Origin: Persicaria tinctoria
Lineage: Eukaryota; Streptophyta; Magnoliopsida; Caryophyllales; Polygonaceae
Length of the DNA: 64,000 nt
Reading direction: 5' to 3'
NCBI GenBank assembly: GCA_037127255.1
Contig: JBANSL010000013.1
Span: 11,304,688-11,368,687, forward strand
Made by a program: the position numbers and the translations under genes. This document shows, in pieces, positions 12,520 to 24,263 of this stretch. Under the pieces are notes generated by a model. The model was not told the DNA's origin, did not search any database, and was given only the letters and a program-made list of their open reading frames with translations. Every line of letters starts with the position of its first letter. Position 1 is the first letter of the stretch.

Positions 12520-15004
12520 CTAAGATCTTAACGGGGGAGGAGTCCTGCAGATAGGGCACGTCGGCTTTGCACATAACCACTCGTCTATACACTCGGCATG
12601 GAACTTATGGAGGCACTCTGGTAACAGTTTTAGAGTCTCTTTCGTCGCATAATCTGACAAGCATATTGGACAAGTTTTATCTTCCATGTTCGATAGCATT
12701 CGACCACTTTCTCCTACCATGATGATCGGATAGGTGTCTAGAGTATCGCGCCCAAGCGCCCTTGATGTGATGTTTGATTGTTGATTTGTAGTAGAGGCCA
12801 TGTTGGGGTGTGGTTCGCCAGTGTTATTTGTGCCGCCAGAGCCCTCTACTGTGTTGCTAGTGCGGCTTCGCATTCTCTTGCAACATTTACAAAGTATACA
12901 TGAAGTGACAACTATTGTAACAATGATCGCTACAGTGATGACTGCGACGACTCCTGCAATTACAGTTTCACAAAATAAAATGTTACTCCCTTCAAAACAT
13001 ATCATTTTACTCATTTGCACAAATTTTAAGGAGAAAAACAAATACAACATAGTATAGCATTATACTCTCATTTATTTAATCTACTTTTTCACTTTCGCGA
13101 AAACTACAACTAATTATCCACTAATAATTACAAGGACAATTGTGTAAAGTAAAAATAATAATACCCATTGGAGAGTTTTTTTTATTCAGGCTCACCGAGG
13201 ACAACAAATACTAAATAGCTATTTGGCATGGGTAATGCCTCTTAAAACTCAAGTGTTAGATTTTCTCCAATAGAAACCAATTGAGCTATTATAAGGTCGA
13301 TTTAAAAGGGCAAAGTTGGCACTTGCTCATAGCTTTTGTAAAAGTGTAATGACAATATGTTGAGATTTTGGAATATCTATATGGAAGCCAGAGTAGAAAA
13401 AGTAACAATATATAGATGGCTAAGTCCATGTAATGTATGTGTAGTCACTTGCACCTAAGGGAGTATGTTGAGAATGCGCATCCGAATCTAATTACTCGTG
13501 GATGACCTCTCGAATTTCATCCCAGGGTGGCTCCTCAAGTTTGTTTTGTAGGAACTTCATCACTCGTGAATGACCTCTCAAATTTGTTTTGCAAGAACTT
13601 TGTCGAAGATGACCATATGTACATAGTGTAAAATCCATTGTATAATAGATTATTGTTTGGGGATAAAGCATAGACTTTTGAACTTATTGTTTGTGTACAG
13701 GGGCGGCCCCAGGGTGGGGCGGCCGCGTACCGGAGACGCACGTAGGGTATTGCCACTAGTAACTACAAAATTGTTTAAAAATTCATTAAAAATTGAATAT
13801 TTTATGCTCCCTCCGTCTCGAAAAACAAGTCGTTTTAGACTAGTTGAGTTGTATTAAAATACATGTCATTTTAGGTTTTCTAGGTAGGGGATAGTAATGA
13901 TTTGTATTGGTTTTTGTGTTGTTGACTTTTTAAAAGAGTTTGATTGGTTAAAAAATATAGTGGGTATTTAAAAACAATAAAATTAATGAAAAAATTTAGT
14001 GTAATGATGATGTTGATTGATGGGTGAGTGTTTTATTAAAACTAGTACATAATCCTAAAACGACTTGTTTTTCGAGACGGAGGGAGTATAATTTTTATCA
14101 TCTTAAAAAACCGTATGTGAATAGTAAACATGTTTTGTCGATAGAGTTTCCCTGATTTCAATAGAGGCTCAAATCCTGAAAAATCCTCTTCTTTGATTTT
14201 GTACTTCAAGCAAGTAAATCATGATCCGATAAATCATATTGAAATGATCAATTACCGACTAAAAACGTTGGGGTAAAATGGTGTACGTTCGTTACCTGGG
14301 GTAAAAACGTTGCATTTGATTTTACTGGTATCTTTACCGCTGCGGTAACAAACACCGGAGCAACGGAGACAAGCAGCAGGCAAGTCCCAATTCAGGTAAG
14401 CATACGATGCCGACGTGAACAGATATGGATAAACCCAACTACCTGGAACCATGGTATCCCCAATAAACTCACAACCATCGTTTAAAAGGGATGAGTTCTT
14501 GCCGACACAGAGAACGGAATAAGGGGCACCATCGCCACAGTTAATACTGCTGCAGGATGAAAGAGAGGTGAAATATGGCGATGGAGCTCTGGAGGGGCAG
14601 CTGTAAAGGCTAAACTGAGTGTAGTACTTAAACCAGAAGGGTGTGCCTGAAGTGTTCGTGATCTGCAGCAGTTTCTTGGGGAGGCACCCTTGTGGGTCGC
14701 TGATCCATATCTCCTTTGAATAGTAGTAGATAATCTCAGCGGTGACAGATAGTCCAGATGGGAAGAAAATGAGAGGTTTTCGGCTGGAACTGTTACAACC
14801 GAGATCAAAGCCTGGCAAGCCACATGTAATTGGTTGGTCCGGAGTTCGGAAGGGGAAATTGATCTGATCTTTTGGGTACATGTACATGCCGTTGGCACAA
14901 CTGGAGTAGGAGCAGTCTCCATTGACTGCAGGGACGAGTAATATTGCAGATGACAGGAAGAAGGAGATAGAGAAGAAGGTGAAAGCGGAGAGCTTACCCA
15001 CCAT
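12520..15004 (-). CDS. RING-H2 finger protein, ATL20/21/22-like (secreted-type ectodomain, TM, RING)
   Basis: Two exons: 15004-14296 and 12953-12520. The donor CAG|GTAACG and acceptor TTGCAG|GA agree in phase (G+GA, Gly). The product is about 380 aa. It has a signal peptide (residues 1-29), then a cysteine-rich GUB_WAK_bind-type ectodomain starting [20 protein letters not shown] and ending in a [14 protein letters not shown] stretch. A transmembrane helix rich in V/I/A opens exon 2, followed by CKCCKR. The C-terminus has GESGRML, the usual approach to the ATL RING, and [12 protein letters not shown] with C-x-H-x2-H-x2-C and CPIC. ATL proteins are membrane E3 ubiquitin ligases, and this subgroup joins a wall-associated-kinase-like ectodomain to the RING. 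The intron (1.34 kb) carries a Stowaway MITE. Substrate is unknown. Confidence 0.88.
13807..14086. mobile_element. Stowaway MITE (Tc1/mariner type)
   Basis: 280 bp with long terminal inverted repeats: CTCCCTCCGTCTCGAAAAAC at the left, and GAGACGGAGGGAG at the right, followed by TA. The inverted arms extend about 38 bp. The left TA is not perfect (TATG precedes it). It lies in the intron of the ATL gene. Confidence 0.88.
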
Positions 15005-15524
15005 AGAAGTTTTAACAAACTGTTTTGCAGACTAGAAGTTGATCAGTTTTACCACAAAGCATGATGCATTACATATAGGAGGCCTGTTATTTTCAAAGGA
15101 ATTTCTGCATATGATGTCTATGATCCAAGATTCTCAACTCTCAAGACTCATTCCAAAAACTGTTCAAACATAATAAATAAAAATAAAAAAGGCTAAAACT
15201 GTTCAGCAGTTGGATTGAATATAACTATTTGCCCATTTGAACTCACACAACAATGATGGATGGACGTCATCATAGAATCAACTTAATCCTCTTTACTTTC
15301 AAGAAACGTTCTTCTTTAATAAGAGAGAAAAAGAAGAATGTTAGTTATTAACAATTAGTTTGATTGCGATATTAAAGAGCAATTTATTTATTTGATGCAA
15401 ACTCAGGATTTTTTCTCTTAAAAAAAACCATTTACCACTTCACCTTTTCTACATTTTTTTTAACACAAAAAGATAGTGATGGGCTCAGCTGACTCGGTAA
15501 GCAGCTGAAGCACTATGACCATTT
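15005..15524. other. Spacer, no gene seen
   Basis: Promoter side of the ATL gene and 3' side of the SRP receptor beta gene. AT-rich, no open frame of note. Confidence 0.5.
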
Positions 15525-17903
15525 TCAAGGCTTAACATGCTCCCTAATGAACAGCTCAGCCTGGGATATCTCACCTGTCAAGGCAGACGCCTCAGCAACC
15601 GTCACGTTGTTGATGCACTGAGAGAATGCAAAGGCCTGCCCGGGAATCCCAAGTGCGTACTCGTTATTAATATCAGCCTCTGATAGTCCGGTCCTTGAAG
15701 TTCTCAGCTTATCACTATAGAAAGAGAGGAGAAGACTTGTCAGTAACTGAACTCAATGCTCAGCTGTTTTGGTATGCGGAACTCAATTTACAACATTTAG
15801 CAGTGGAATTGGAATCAAATCTTCCCAAGGAATTCAAAGTGTTGGAAAAATATGTGGGTTTTTTAGCAGGGAAATTTTATTTCCCGTATTCAAAACAAAG
15901 GGGATAACTCCTTGATTCTAAATCTCTGATGCCTGAAATCAAGCCAATCCAGGTTTCAATTCCATATATGGAAAGGACTGATGATATAAGCTTGATTATA
16001 TGAATAATCTAAAACCAGGTAGAGGAGGCTGGTAATGAAATCTTACATCTCTTTCTCCAGTTGTTTTCGGATGAAATCCTTGGAATGTGCGCTCACTTTC
16101 TCTGTTTTGTTACAAAGGATGAGAACAGGAATTTTCCTCTTCACGGTGCTAGCTTTGGTAAGAATATCATACAAGTACCTTGCAAGGAAAAGAGTAATCT
16201 CCGTCGGAAATTATAATTTGTTGCATGAATGTAGAATATAATAAAGCACGGAGAGCTTTTTATCTGGAGAGTAAGGAGATGGTGTGTATACTCAGCAACT
16301 TGGCGGTAGCTATGCAAGAATTCTAAAGCATCCACCACAAAAATTAGACCAGCTGCCAGGGGTAAGTATTCATCAAGTTTCGGTCGAAGGCGTGACTGCC
16401 CAGGAACATCAACTATATGCACAGGCTTGAGTTTACCGTTCTGTCCAGATAAACGAGTTCCAAGTCAGTCAACTATGAGAATAAAAAAGAATTGAGGCAA
16501 ACTGAATCATAAAAGTTTCATTAGAAGAATAAAGGCAGAATGGCAGATGTATAAGAAATGATTCAAGGATGTATGTAAGCACCAAAGAACTCCTTCCATA
16601 TTGAAATCACAAACTCAACCTTCTACGTTCTAACAATGAGAGTCTGACAACACTAACATACAATCTACAGCAAAATAATTTAATAATAAAACCAATGTAC
16701 AATTGTTAGTTGGAGAAATTCTATGCATCACCTTGGTGGTTTCAGAATGCAACACGAAAGTACCCTCAGTAGGTTCCATTGATGTAACAGTCCCTTGATG
16801 TGAAGAACCATCACGAAGCTGTAAACCAAAAAGATTAACACAACACTATTGTAATATGAGAAGAAGAAAAAAATGCCACCCAAGTTCTTTTGATGTAGGT
16901 CTGGCATTTAGTCTTAAAAACAAGAAATAACCTTGGTCCTTGCAGACATAGTACATGTCATTTGGTTAAGCGCTGGTGCTTCTTGATCGATTAGAAAAAT
17001 ATAGTTTGTTTTGATATGTTGACATTTTAAACCATCAAGGCAAAAGTCCCCTACATCAGCTATTCGCCTCTTTGGCATGTGATTTTCTTTTTTTAATCCT
17101 CTTTCTCACTCTGACTAGAGATATTTTAGAGATGACAGCATTACAGTTAAGTGTGCAAATAATACAATTGATAGAAGAAATCTCATCCAGAATTTGATTT
17201 CAGAAGAACATAACATTTTCATGGAAAATATGTTATATTCAATCAATGAAGATTAATTATAAAAAGTTTAATGGCTATTACCTGGTAGAAAAGAACAGTT
17301 TTTCCAACTCCACTCACCCCAGCAATTACAATAGTGTTCAGCTTCTTGCGCTTAAACAAAGGTACTGCAATAGTCAAGTAGTACAATAAGAAGATGAAAT
17401 AAGGTGCCGCTGTCATCCAGAATGAATACACAGGATCCTATCCAGAGGCCTAACACAACCAAAGTGCACTTTGAATTGCAATTTCAGCTACGATGCTTGA
17501 TAATTTTACTCATGAAGCCTTCACGGTGAAGGATTATACACTTTTCACGAGGTTACTGCGAACCAGAATACAACGAAAATGCATATCCACCCTTGATCAT
17601 TTGAGAACAAATACAATTATGTTTTTGAATCATTCCTGGTTGGATGTTTATGCTTTAAACCGCTAGCCCGACACGGGCCTATTAATATCAATTCATCTAA
17701 AATGGCATCTTTAAATGCTCAAAATTTCAATTGCATTGATGAAGTCAAGAAATTTTACCGAGGAATGGAAGAAGAAGAGAAATGGTTAGAACAGCTGCTG
17801 CTATGTACAGATTAGTTGCAGGGATCTGTTGAATTCTCTGCTGCAACTGTTCTACAAATTCCAGCAATTGAGTCTTCCACTTCTCAATATCCTCCATTTC
17901 CAT
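15525..17903 (-). CDS. SRPRB: Signal recognition particle receptor subunit beta
   Basis: Six coding exons: 17903-17759, 17364-17282, 16818-16732, 16440-16292, 16178-16047, 15714-15525. All borders are GT..AG and total length is 262 codons (261 aa, normal for plants). This ER-membrane GTPase anchors SR-alpha and helps dock ribosome-SRP complexes. Residues ~30-48 form the N-terminal membrane anchor, followed by basic KRKK. GVSGVGKT (64-71) is the P-loop, DVPG (116-119) the G3 motif, and NKTE (178-181) the NKxD-like G4. The C-terminus EISQAELFIREHVKP is typical. Two in-frame ATGs start the protein (MEMED); the first is used here. A 5' UTR intron with donor CTCAG|GTCAGT near 18164 is likely. Confidence 0.95.
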
Positions 17904-18345
17904 TGCTTGTAGCTGAGGCAACTACGCAGTCACAAATGCAATTTTGCCACGGAAATGATCTGATTTCAATGGAAAACGTCAACTTGCTTGTAGTTTCTAG
18001 GGTTTATTCAAAGAACAAATATACAAAGGGAAATTGAAACAGAATCTTCTCCAAAAAAAGAAACAAATCGAAACCGGAAACTGAATGTCAAACATTCTTG
18101 CACGGAGGAGCTTGAATGATCTACACGAAGTCGGAACGAAGAACAGTAGGTGAACGAACTGACCTGAGAGTTCGTCCGGCGGCGAAGGCGGAGGCGAGAG
18201 CGAGACGGCGGAGAGAAAGAGAGTGCCGTGATCGGGGGTTGTGGGCTGTAGGGTGGACTTGCGGTGGAGCGAGAGTGCGAGACAACGAAGGGAAGAACCT
18301 CGTTGTCTGCTCCGGAAACAAGAGAATATGGTTTCGCACTTAAAA
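17904..18345 (-). promoter_or_regulatory. 5' UTR, UTR intron and promoter start of SRPRB
   Basis: A GC-richer block about 18165-18300 ends, on the minus strand, in CTCAG|GTCAGTTC, a good donor; acceptors precede the ATG at 17903. The long antisense frames over this block have no recognisable domain. Confidence 0.5.
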
Positions 18346-19232
18346 CGGGTAAAAATGTAAAATTGCTTAACCCGAGGGCGTTGGGAGGTCCACTCGATTC
18401 TTGTCTCTGGATTAAAAATCGGCTTATCTACTTGGGTCACGTGTCCGGAATTTAACATTAAAATATCAAAAGATGTCTCATCATTAAAAAAAAAAAAGTT
18501 AAATTGGATCATTGAATTTTATTTAAATAAGGAAGGGTTCCGGAATATTTTTTGAATGAGAACATGTAGGTAGAGTTGTTAAATAGTGTATGTACGATCC
18601 ACCAAAAAAAAAATAGTGTATGTACGAGTATTGTATGGAGAAGATTCACGAGTCGCGATCCTATCAATCGTCATGTTGATTTCCCGAAAAGCGTGTTGAT
18701 ATCTAAATTAAAGTTTATAAACTTTGATTAAAAAAAAGTTCAATTGGATCCCTAAAGTGAAAATGGAGAAAAAAAGGGGGGAAATTTACAAATAAAAAAA
18801 ACACCCGCTAAACCCATTAAATGATTTTTGTTAACAAATCACCACTCATTGTCTATTTATATTATGGTTTTGTCAAATATATATGATATTATAACATTAT
18901 AATCTTTATATTTAAATTAGAATCTCAAATAGGTTTGAAAATATATTTTACTAAATTTTTAAAAATTATTTTTTAAAAACTTGATGTATATTTAAACAAA
19001 TTTGTCCTATTTTATTCCTAAAAATGGTTATAAATTTTAAAAATATTTTATAGACTACTTTTTAATCAAAATTAAAATAAGTTTATAAGCCATTAGCATG
19101 GTTTAAATTTAATAATATTTTTTACTCTAATAATTAATGCTTCATTTTCTTTCATATTTGTAAACATCTACACTATATACTAAAAAAAGTATCTAAATTT
19201 TTTTTTAAAATTATTTTCCAACCTCAAAAATA
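18346..19232. other. AT-rich spacer, no gene seen
   Basis: Long A/T runs, with a short direct duplication of 'aatagtgtatgtacga' near 18581-18627. No coding or RNA gene was recognised. Confidence 0.5.
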
Positions 19233-19616
19233 TTATTTATTAAAAGTATCTTTATTAAACATTTGCTTAAATTCTGAAATAAAATTCAATAATATTTTCC
19301 ACACTCCGCCCTCCAATATAAACTTTGAATCCCATGTATCTTGTCTTAGCAGAAATGTTGAATTTCCCAATAAGGCAACTTGACAAGATCTTGTCTTACA
19401 ACGGGTACAAATGGATAATAGATCCCAAGCTATAGATGATCCATTTATTGTCTTTAAAGGATCCATACCCTGCATTGCAACCTGATGTGAGTAGTTATTT
19501 CAGGACACCAAAGGAAAAAAGGGAACTAAAAAATTGGAAAAGAAAACAAACCTGAGCTAGAAGCTGTAAGGTTGAATTGCCTCCAATGGCGACATGTTCA
19601 TTCAGCTAATATCCAA
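19233..19616 (-). pseudogene. Coding-like two-exon fragment of unknown family
   Basis: On the minus strand, a block reading LNEHVAIGGNSTLQLLAQ (about 19605-19553) ends at a GTTTGT donor, and an acceptor CACATCAG| near 19481 is followed by VAMQGMDPLKTINGSSIAWD and more (to ~19300). It has protein-like composition and consistent splice signals but no family I can name. It lies downstream of the WLM-protease stop and is not needed for that protein. It could be an unannotated short gene, a 3' UTR exon or a gene relic. Confidence 0.3.
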
Positions 19617-19868
19617 GAAAAAACAGATTTATTCGACAGACTGACTTTCAATATCAACAATGGAGTACATCAATGGCGACATGTTCACTCTTTTATACTC
19701 ATGCACTTCGTATGAAAATGTTATGCACTAATAATGGATACAATTCACCACCACCTAAAATATACACTACACAGTTTTCACTTTCTATTCATCACAACAA
19801 TCCATCTTCAGGTAAGGACTACATAGTACATACTGCAGAGCATGCCATTATCTCTGACGAATATAGCC

Positions 19869-22800
19869 CTACAATATGCATGCTTCTAGAGTGGATTTGG
19901 CGAGCCAGAGCAATCCCGGATCATCCCGCTTCAACACTAGATATGTTTCAGCCTTACCAGTCCCATCCACCACAGTGTCTTCACTGAAACCAATCAAGGA
20001 TAGAATCTCCATTGCAGCTGCAAACACAGGCAGTACGTTTATCAGCAGATATGCATCACACAGGCTTGCAAATGCTAAGAAACGTCTTAATATGTTAAGT
20101 TTGCTCATCTACTGGAACAACACCCATGGCTAGTGAGCATTTGTGGAGCTGCTTCAATCTCTGGTTAAATGCAGATATTTGAAGAAAAAGACTAGACATT
20201 GTATACAAGAAATAACCTTTGTACTTTACAATGCTCTTTTGGAATGCAGGATTTGCCTGGAGAGAACAAAGCATTAAACAATTTTCTGTGGATCAGAGAA
20301 GCAAAACAATGAAAGAATATGATTTTACAACAGAATCTAGAAACTGTACCTTTCGAAGTCTTCTGTACTTTATGTCATTAGGATTTTCAAGCACGTTTCT
20401 GCAGAGAAGGCCCCATCATTAGATGCAACTGATAAGAATTTCCATGAACATGGAAGAGCATTATTCTAGAATCAGGAGTCTAGGAGTAGGATTCAAAGAA
20501 AATAATACCTGATGATTTTGAACAAAGTTTGCAAGACCACAGCAACACCTGTCGGGTTGATTTCAGCACGAAGCATCTCAATTGCCTTGGTTAGTCGGTT
20601 ACAGAAGATCACCACTGGATCCTGAATTCTCTTTAGTTCTTCATCGTCTGGGTCTGGCTCTGAATGGTTGATTTCAGCCTCGGAAATCTCAGAGGGGTTT
20701 TCCACTTTGTCATCAGGATCAGGCTCTGCTTGCGTAAATTTGTTAGCCTCAATAATGTTCAATTCCCCTCCCAACTTAACCGTGGCCTGTTCATTTTGAT
20801 CTCGGACACCAGACAGCATCAATTCCGAATCAAAAGAACCCAACCGGACATCCTTGGCATCAGACTCTTCACGACCCCTTTTCTCCAACTCATTCGTTGT
20901 GACAAGATGCAGAATTGAGGACAACTCAGTATTATCCAGAATTGAGGACATCTCAGTATCATCAGGATCTGGTTCGGCTTTAGCGATGCCTTCATGATTA
21001 TAGGGTTCAGATTCTATATATTCACTAGCTGCAGAATCGTCTGGATCTGGTTCGAATTTGATTTGATGTCGAGAGCAATCATCAGGATTAGGTCCATGAT
21101 CCAGTTGGAACCTTTCTTCACTATGGCTTTTCAATATTGTTGCTGCTTCATTTCCAGATAAAAGGATCGAGTCATCAGGATCTGGTTCCTCCTGTTCCCT
21201 TGACGAGGTCACTTCTGCTAAACGATGATAAGCAGCAGCTACAGAAGCTGCACGCGCACTGGCAGATATATCTGTTATATTCCCCCCAAGTCTTTGGGGC
21301 ACAATCATTTCAGATTCAAGCATGGTATCAGCTCTATCAGGCTCCCAGGACCTTACTCCACTCAAGGTGTTGCTACTTGATCTAGTCCAGTCTAAAGCAG
21401 TTGCTTCACGGTTAAGCTGCAAGGCAGATCTTCGTCATGACGAGATAAACGAAATCACTGATGCACTAATCAAAGAAAGAATAAATAGTTGACCTGTTTA
21501 TTAAGGGCAAAGAAGTTTGCATCATGTTCCGAGTATACCATATGAGCCTGAAATAATGGAATAGAATAGACTGTCAATAGTCGATAGACAAGAATAGCAT
21601 CACCTATAAAAATAGGTTATGGGAGTATGATTCAACTAACAAGTTCATGCAGAAGAGTTCCCTTAATGCTCTCGTATTTTCTGAAGCCCTTAAGGTCATC
21701 AGTCCGAAGGCGTAGAGATATCTCCTCTCCCTGGTTCTGCAAAGCCATATACATATGAATGTTAAACCACTGCAGTAAGCATACTGGAGATTCCATTCTG
21801 TCTGCACCATGATCATGGTGCCTGTTTACCTTGTTGAAGCCAAGAAGACATTTAGGGCTTACGCCGACATAACCAACAGGGGCCAACTCTGTCATGATTC
21901 CCACTCGCCAGCGATGCTTCAATAAGCCCCAAAATAAATCAATACTAATGATATCAAAGCTGAAAGTTAGGTTAATGGAATTTAACAGATGGACTAGCAT
22001 CTATAAATACCTTTTTCATGATAGCAACAATTCCTGGGTCAGCTGCCAGCAAGTGCATTCTTTTGAGTGCTTCCGAAGGTGGAGGATTCAACTATTTGAT
22101 AATAGAAAAAAGGATAAAGTATTTGACATTATAATTCATGTAGCAAGAAGGTAATATTCACCAGATATTAACTTTCAAACTATGGCCCTATGATTAAATA
22201 TTCAATGCCTTAATTACCTCAATTCCAGGGAGTTCAAGTGTTCGAAACCCACAAAAAACGTATGGTCCATCTGGAAGCTTGGGAGGAGAAAAGGGTCCAT
22301 AGGACATGCGCATCCTCATTCTTCTTTCCCCCTCTTCAAATCCAACAATTCTCTGATTTTCCTTTGCACTTTTTAGAACCTCTTCAATCTCATCTTCGAG
22401 AGAACCCGTCATTCTAATAGACTTTGCCTGTATGTGAATATACGAATTACATGATATGAATTAAGAGTTCCCACCTCGCAACTAAATGTCCGGCAAAAAA
22501 CAAACATGTTGAGCTTCAAAAGCAAATATTTTCATCTTTCAATGACCCTGTTCCAAATGTCATTGCACCCAGAAACCACCCTAACTTATCACCAAGTTTA
22601 TATCCGTTCCATCATACCTATGGTATTAGCCAACTTGGAGACAGTAGACATGTAAAACATCAGTTACTACGTATTAAATAATCTAAATCGCCTTAAAACT
22701 AGCTGAAAAGGATCTAAATAAAATAGAAAGACAAAAAATGGCACTTCTCAATTTTTCAGACAAAAGCCACATATTCAATCAGAACAGCAGTACTGACATT

Positions 22801-23077
22801 TGATAACTTCTTAAGAGAGAATAGGGATGCATACCTCTAAAATTGCAGTATCCTGCAGTCTGAGGTATGAATGTTCGCCAGAGAAAGGTTTCAGTAACAC
22901 TGGGGCATTAACAGATGATTGAGGAACCATCAGTTTCAAAGTATCAGGTCTAACATTCGTCAACTTGAGCACTTCATCCCCAAATTCCTTAAGGGAGGCT
23001 CCTGAATTGATAGTCACCAGGAGCTTCTTTTTTCCCCAAATAACAGGTACACTAACAACGATTTCTCCTTGCTCCAT
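19869..23077 (-). CDS. WSS1B: UBL-WLM-PUB metalloprotease, WSS1-like (DNA-protein crosslink protease family)
   Basis: Ten coding exons: 23077-22835, 22427-22218, 22091-22011, 21916-21830, 21736-21641, 21547-21494, 21416-20509, 20398-20350, 20256-20217, 20017-19869; 638 aa, phases consistent. The N-terminus (1-81) is ubiquitin-like. The WLM domain (about 140-300) has the zinc site HELAHMVYSEHD with H237, E238, H241 and H248 (HExxH-x6-H), split by an intron after HEL. A 300-residue linker, mostly in the large exon 21416-20509, carries several EPDPDD motifs. The last ~130 residues match the PUB fold (NRLTKAIEMLR...AMEILSLIGFSE). Yeast Wss1 and SPRTN cleave proteins crosslinked to DNA and work with Cdc48/p97; PUB domains bind the p97 C-terminus. 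Symbol follows the Arabidopsis two-gene naming and is tentative. Confidence 0.9.
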
Positions 23078-23715
23078 AAGTACTGCAAGAGTGCGAGGTA
23101 AGAGAAATTAACAAACTGTACATTTCTTTTCAATCCTCATCAAAGCGTAAAAGGGATTAACTAATTTCAAGCGAATTTCAGTAGGGCAAGTAAAATAATT
23201 TCAAGAACCTAATCCACTATTCTCATAATCCAACCACATCAAAGTAAATAATTCAATTTCATCTCTGTACATCACTACGCAATTCCACCCCCTGATCCAC
23301 TATTCTCATAATCCAACAACATCAAAAGCACGTCAATTCAACCTCAAATCAATCTCCGTATCCAAAGTCGGTTTCCCCAATTTCAAGAACTCCGGTGAAG
23401 AAGGTTCTTAATTTCAAGAACTCCGGTGAGGAAGCAAACCTAGTTTATATGCAATTGAATTTTGAACCTATACAAAGAAAGACAGATACGCGAAAGATAT
23501 AGCGAGTTCAAGAAAAAAGTCGTACGATCGCAGGAATTCAATCAAACGCTACATCAACTGTAAGCTCAATCAGACAATCGCCTAACTGTAATCATAAACA
23601 GATTCAGAAATCGTGTGAAGAAAAGGTATTTCAAATTTACCTGTTCAAATCAAGGATCTGGTGGAGAAAGGGCTCGGAAAGTTTGGATTGGAGCAGATAT
23701 CAAGATTGCGGATTT
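23078..23715 (-). promoter_or_regulatory. 5' UTR and UTR intron of the WLM protease gene
   Basis: On the minus strand, TTGAACAG|GTAAATTTG near 23640 is a donor, and CTTGCAG|TACTTATGG just before the start codon is an acceptor. The first non-coding exon would be about 23715-23641. Confidence 0.6.
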
Positions 23716-23925
23716 CCTGAGAGATGAAAAAACGTAATCGAGGATTGAAATAAGAGTCTGAAAAGACAACAAAAAAAAATAAAAATGGGGACCTGAATCC
23801 TGATACATGCACTGACGTCACGTAAGAAAGCCGATGCGGTGGTTCTGAGTCTTCTGACGGTCCGGTTTAGGAATATTCCAGAACCGGTAGTGATATGTAG
23901 TACGAGTACAATTTGTTGAGTGTTG

Positions 23926-24090
23926 CTATATACACCACAAATCTGGATTAAGTATTTGCACGTTTTTAAGGACGTGCAAGTCTGAAACTGTGCACGTCCA
24001 CTGGCAGACCTCTTGCACGTCATTACCAACGTGCATGCACGTCCTAGTTAGGGTTTCGCGTTTAGGATTTAGGGTTTAAGGTTTAGGTTT
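23926..24090. repeat. Left terminal region of the MULE with palindromes and telomere-like motifs
   Basis: Contains the TIR start, the palindrome at 23956-23979, four more ACGTG/CACGT units (to 24045), then TTTAGGG-like repeats (24048-24085). Confidence 0.65.
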
Positions 24091-24263
24091 TCCGAGGGTT
24101 TGTATTGTTAATTGCAAAAATTAAAGTGTTTACCTAGTGGAGTTGAAGTATTTAAGGTCTAATTAAATAGAAACCAATAATTGTTAAGATTTTCATTCAG
24201 ATAATATGCGAATAATGTTAAAAAGTTTACATCCATAAATTTAATAAACTGGTGGAATAAAAT

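Noticed and set aside
12374..12592. Small minus-strand frame overlapping the end of the RING gene
   Set aside because: It reads the RING exon and the truncated exon 1 in the wrong frame; the homologous frame is the one with CSTVTSC.
17997..18512. 171-codon minus frame upstream of SRPRB
   Set aside because: Overlaps the promoter and 5' UTR, low-complexity, no homology recognised, and its frame does not lead into the SRPRB start.
24048..24085. TTTAGGG-like repeats as a telomere remnant
   Set aside because: Only a few degenerate units, inside a transposon end and repeated in its centre. They are part of the element, not a chromosome-end fusion.
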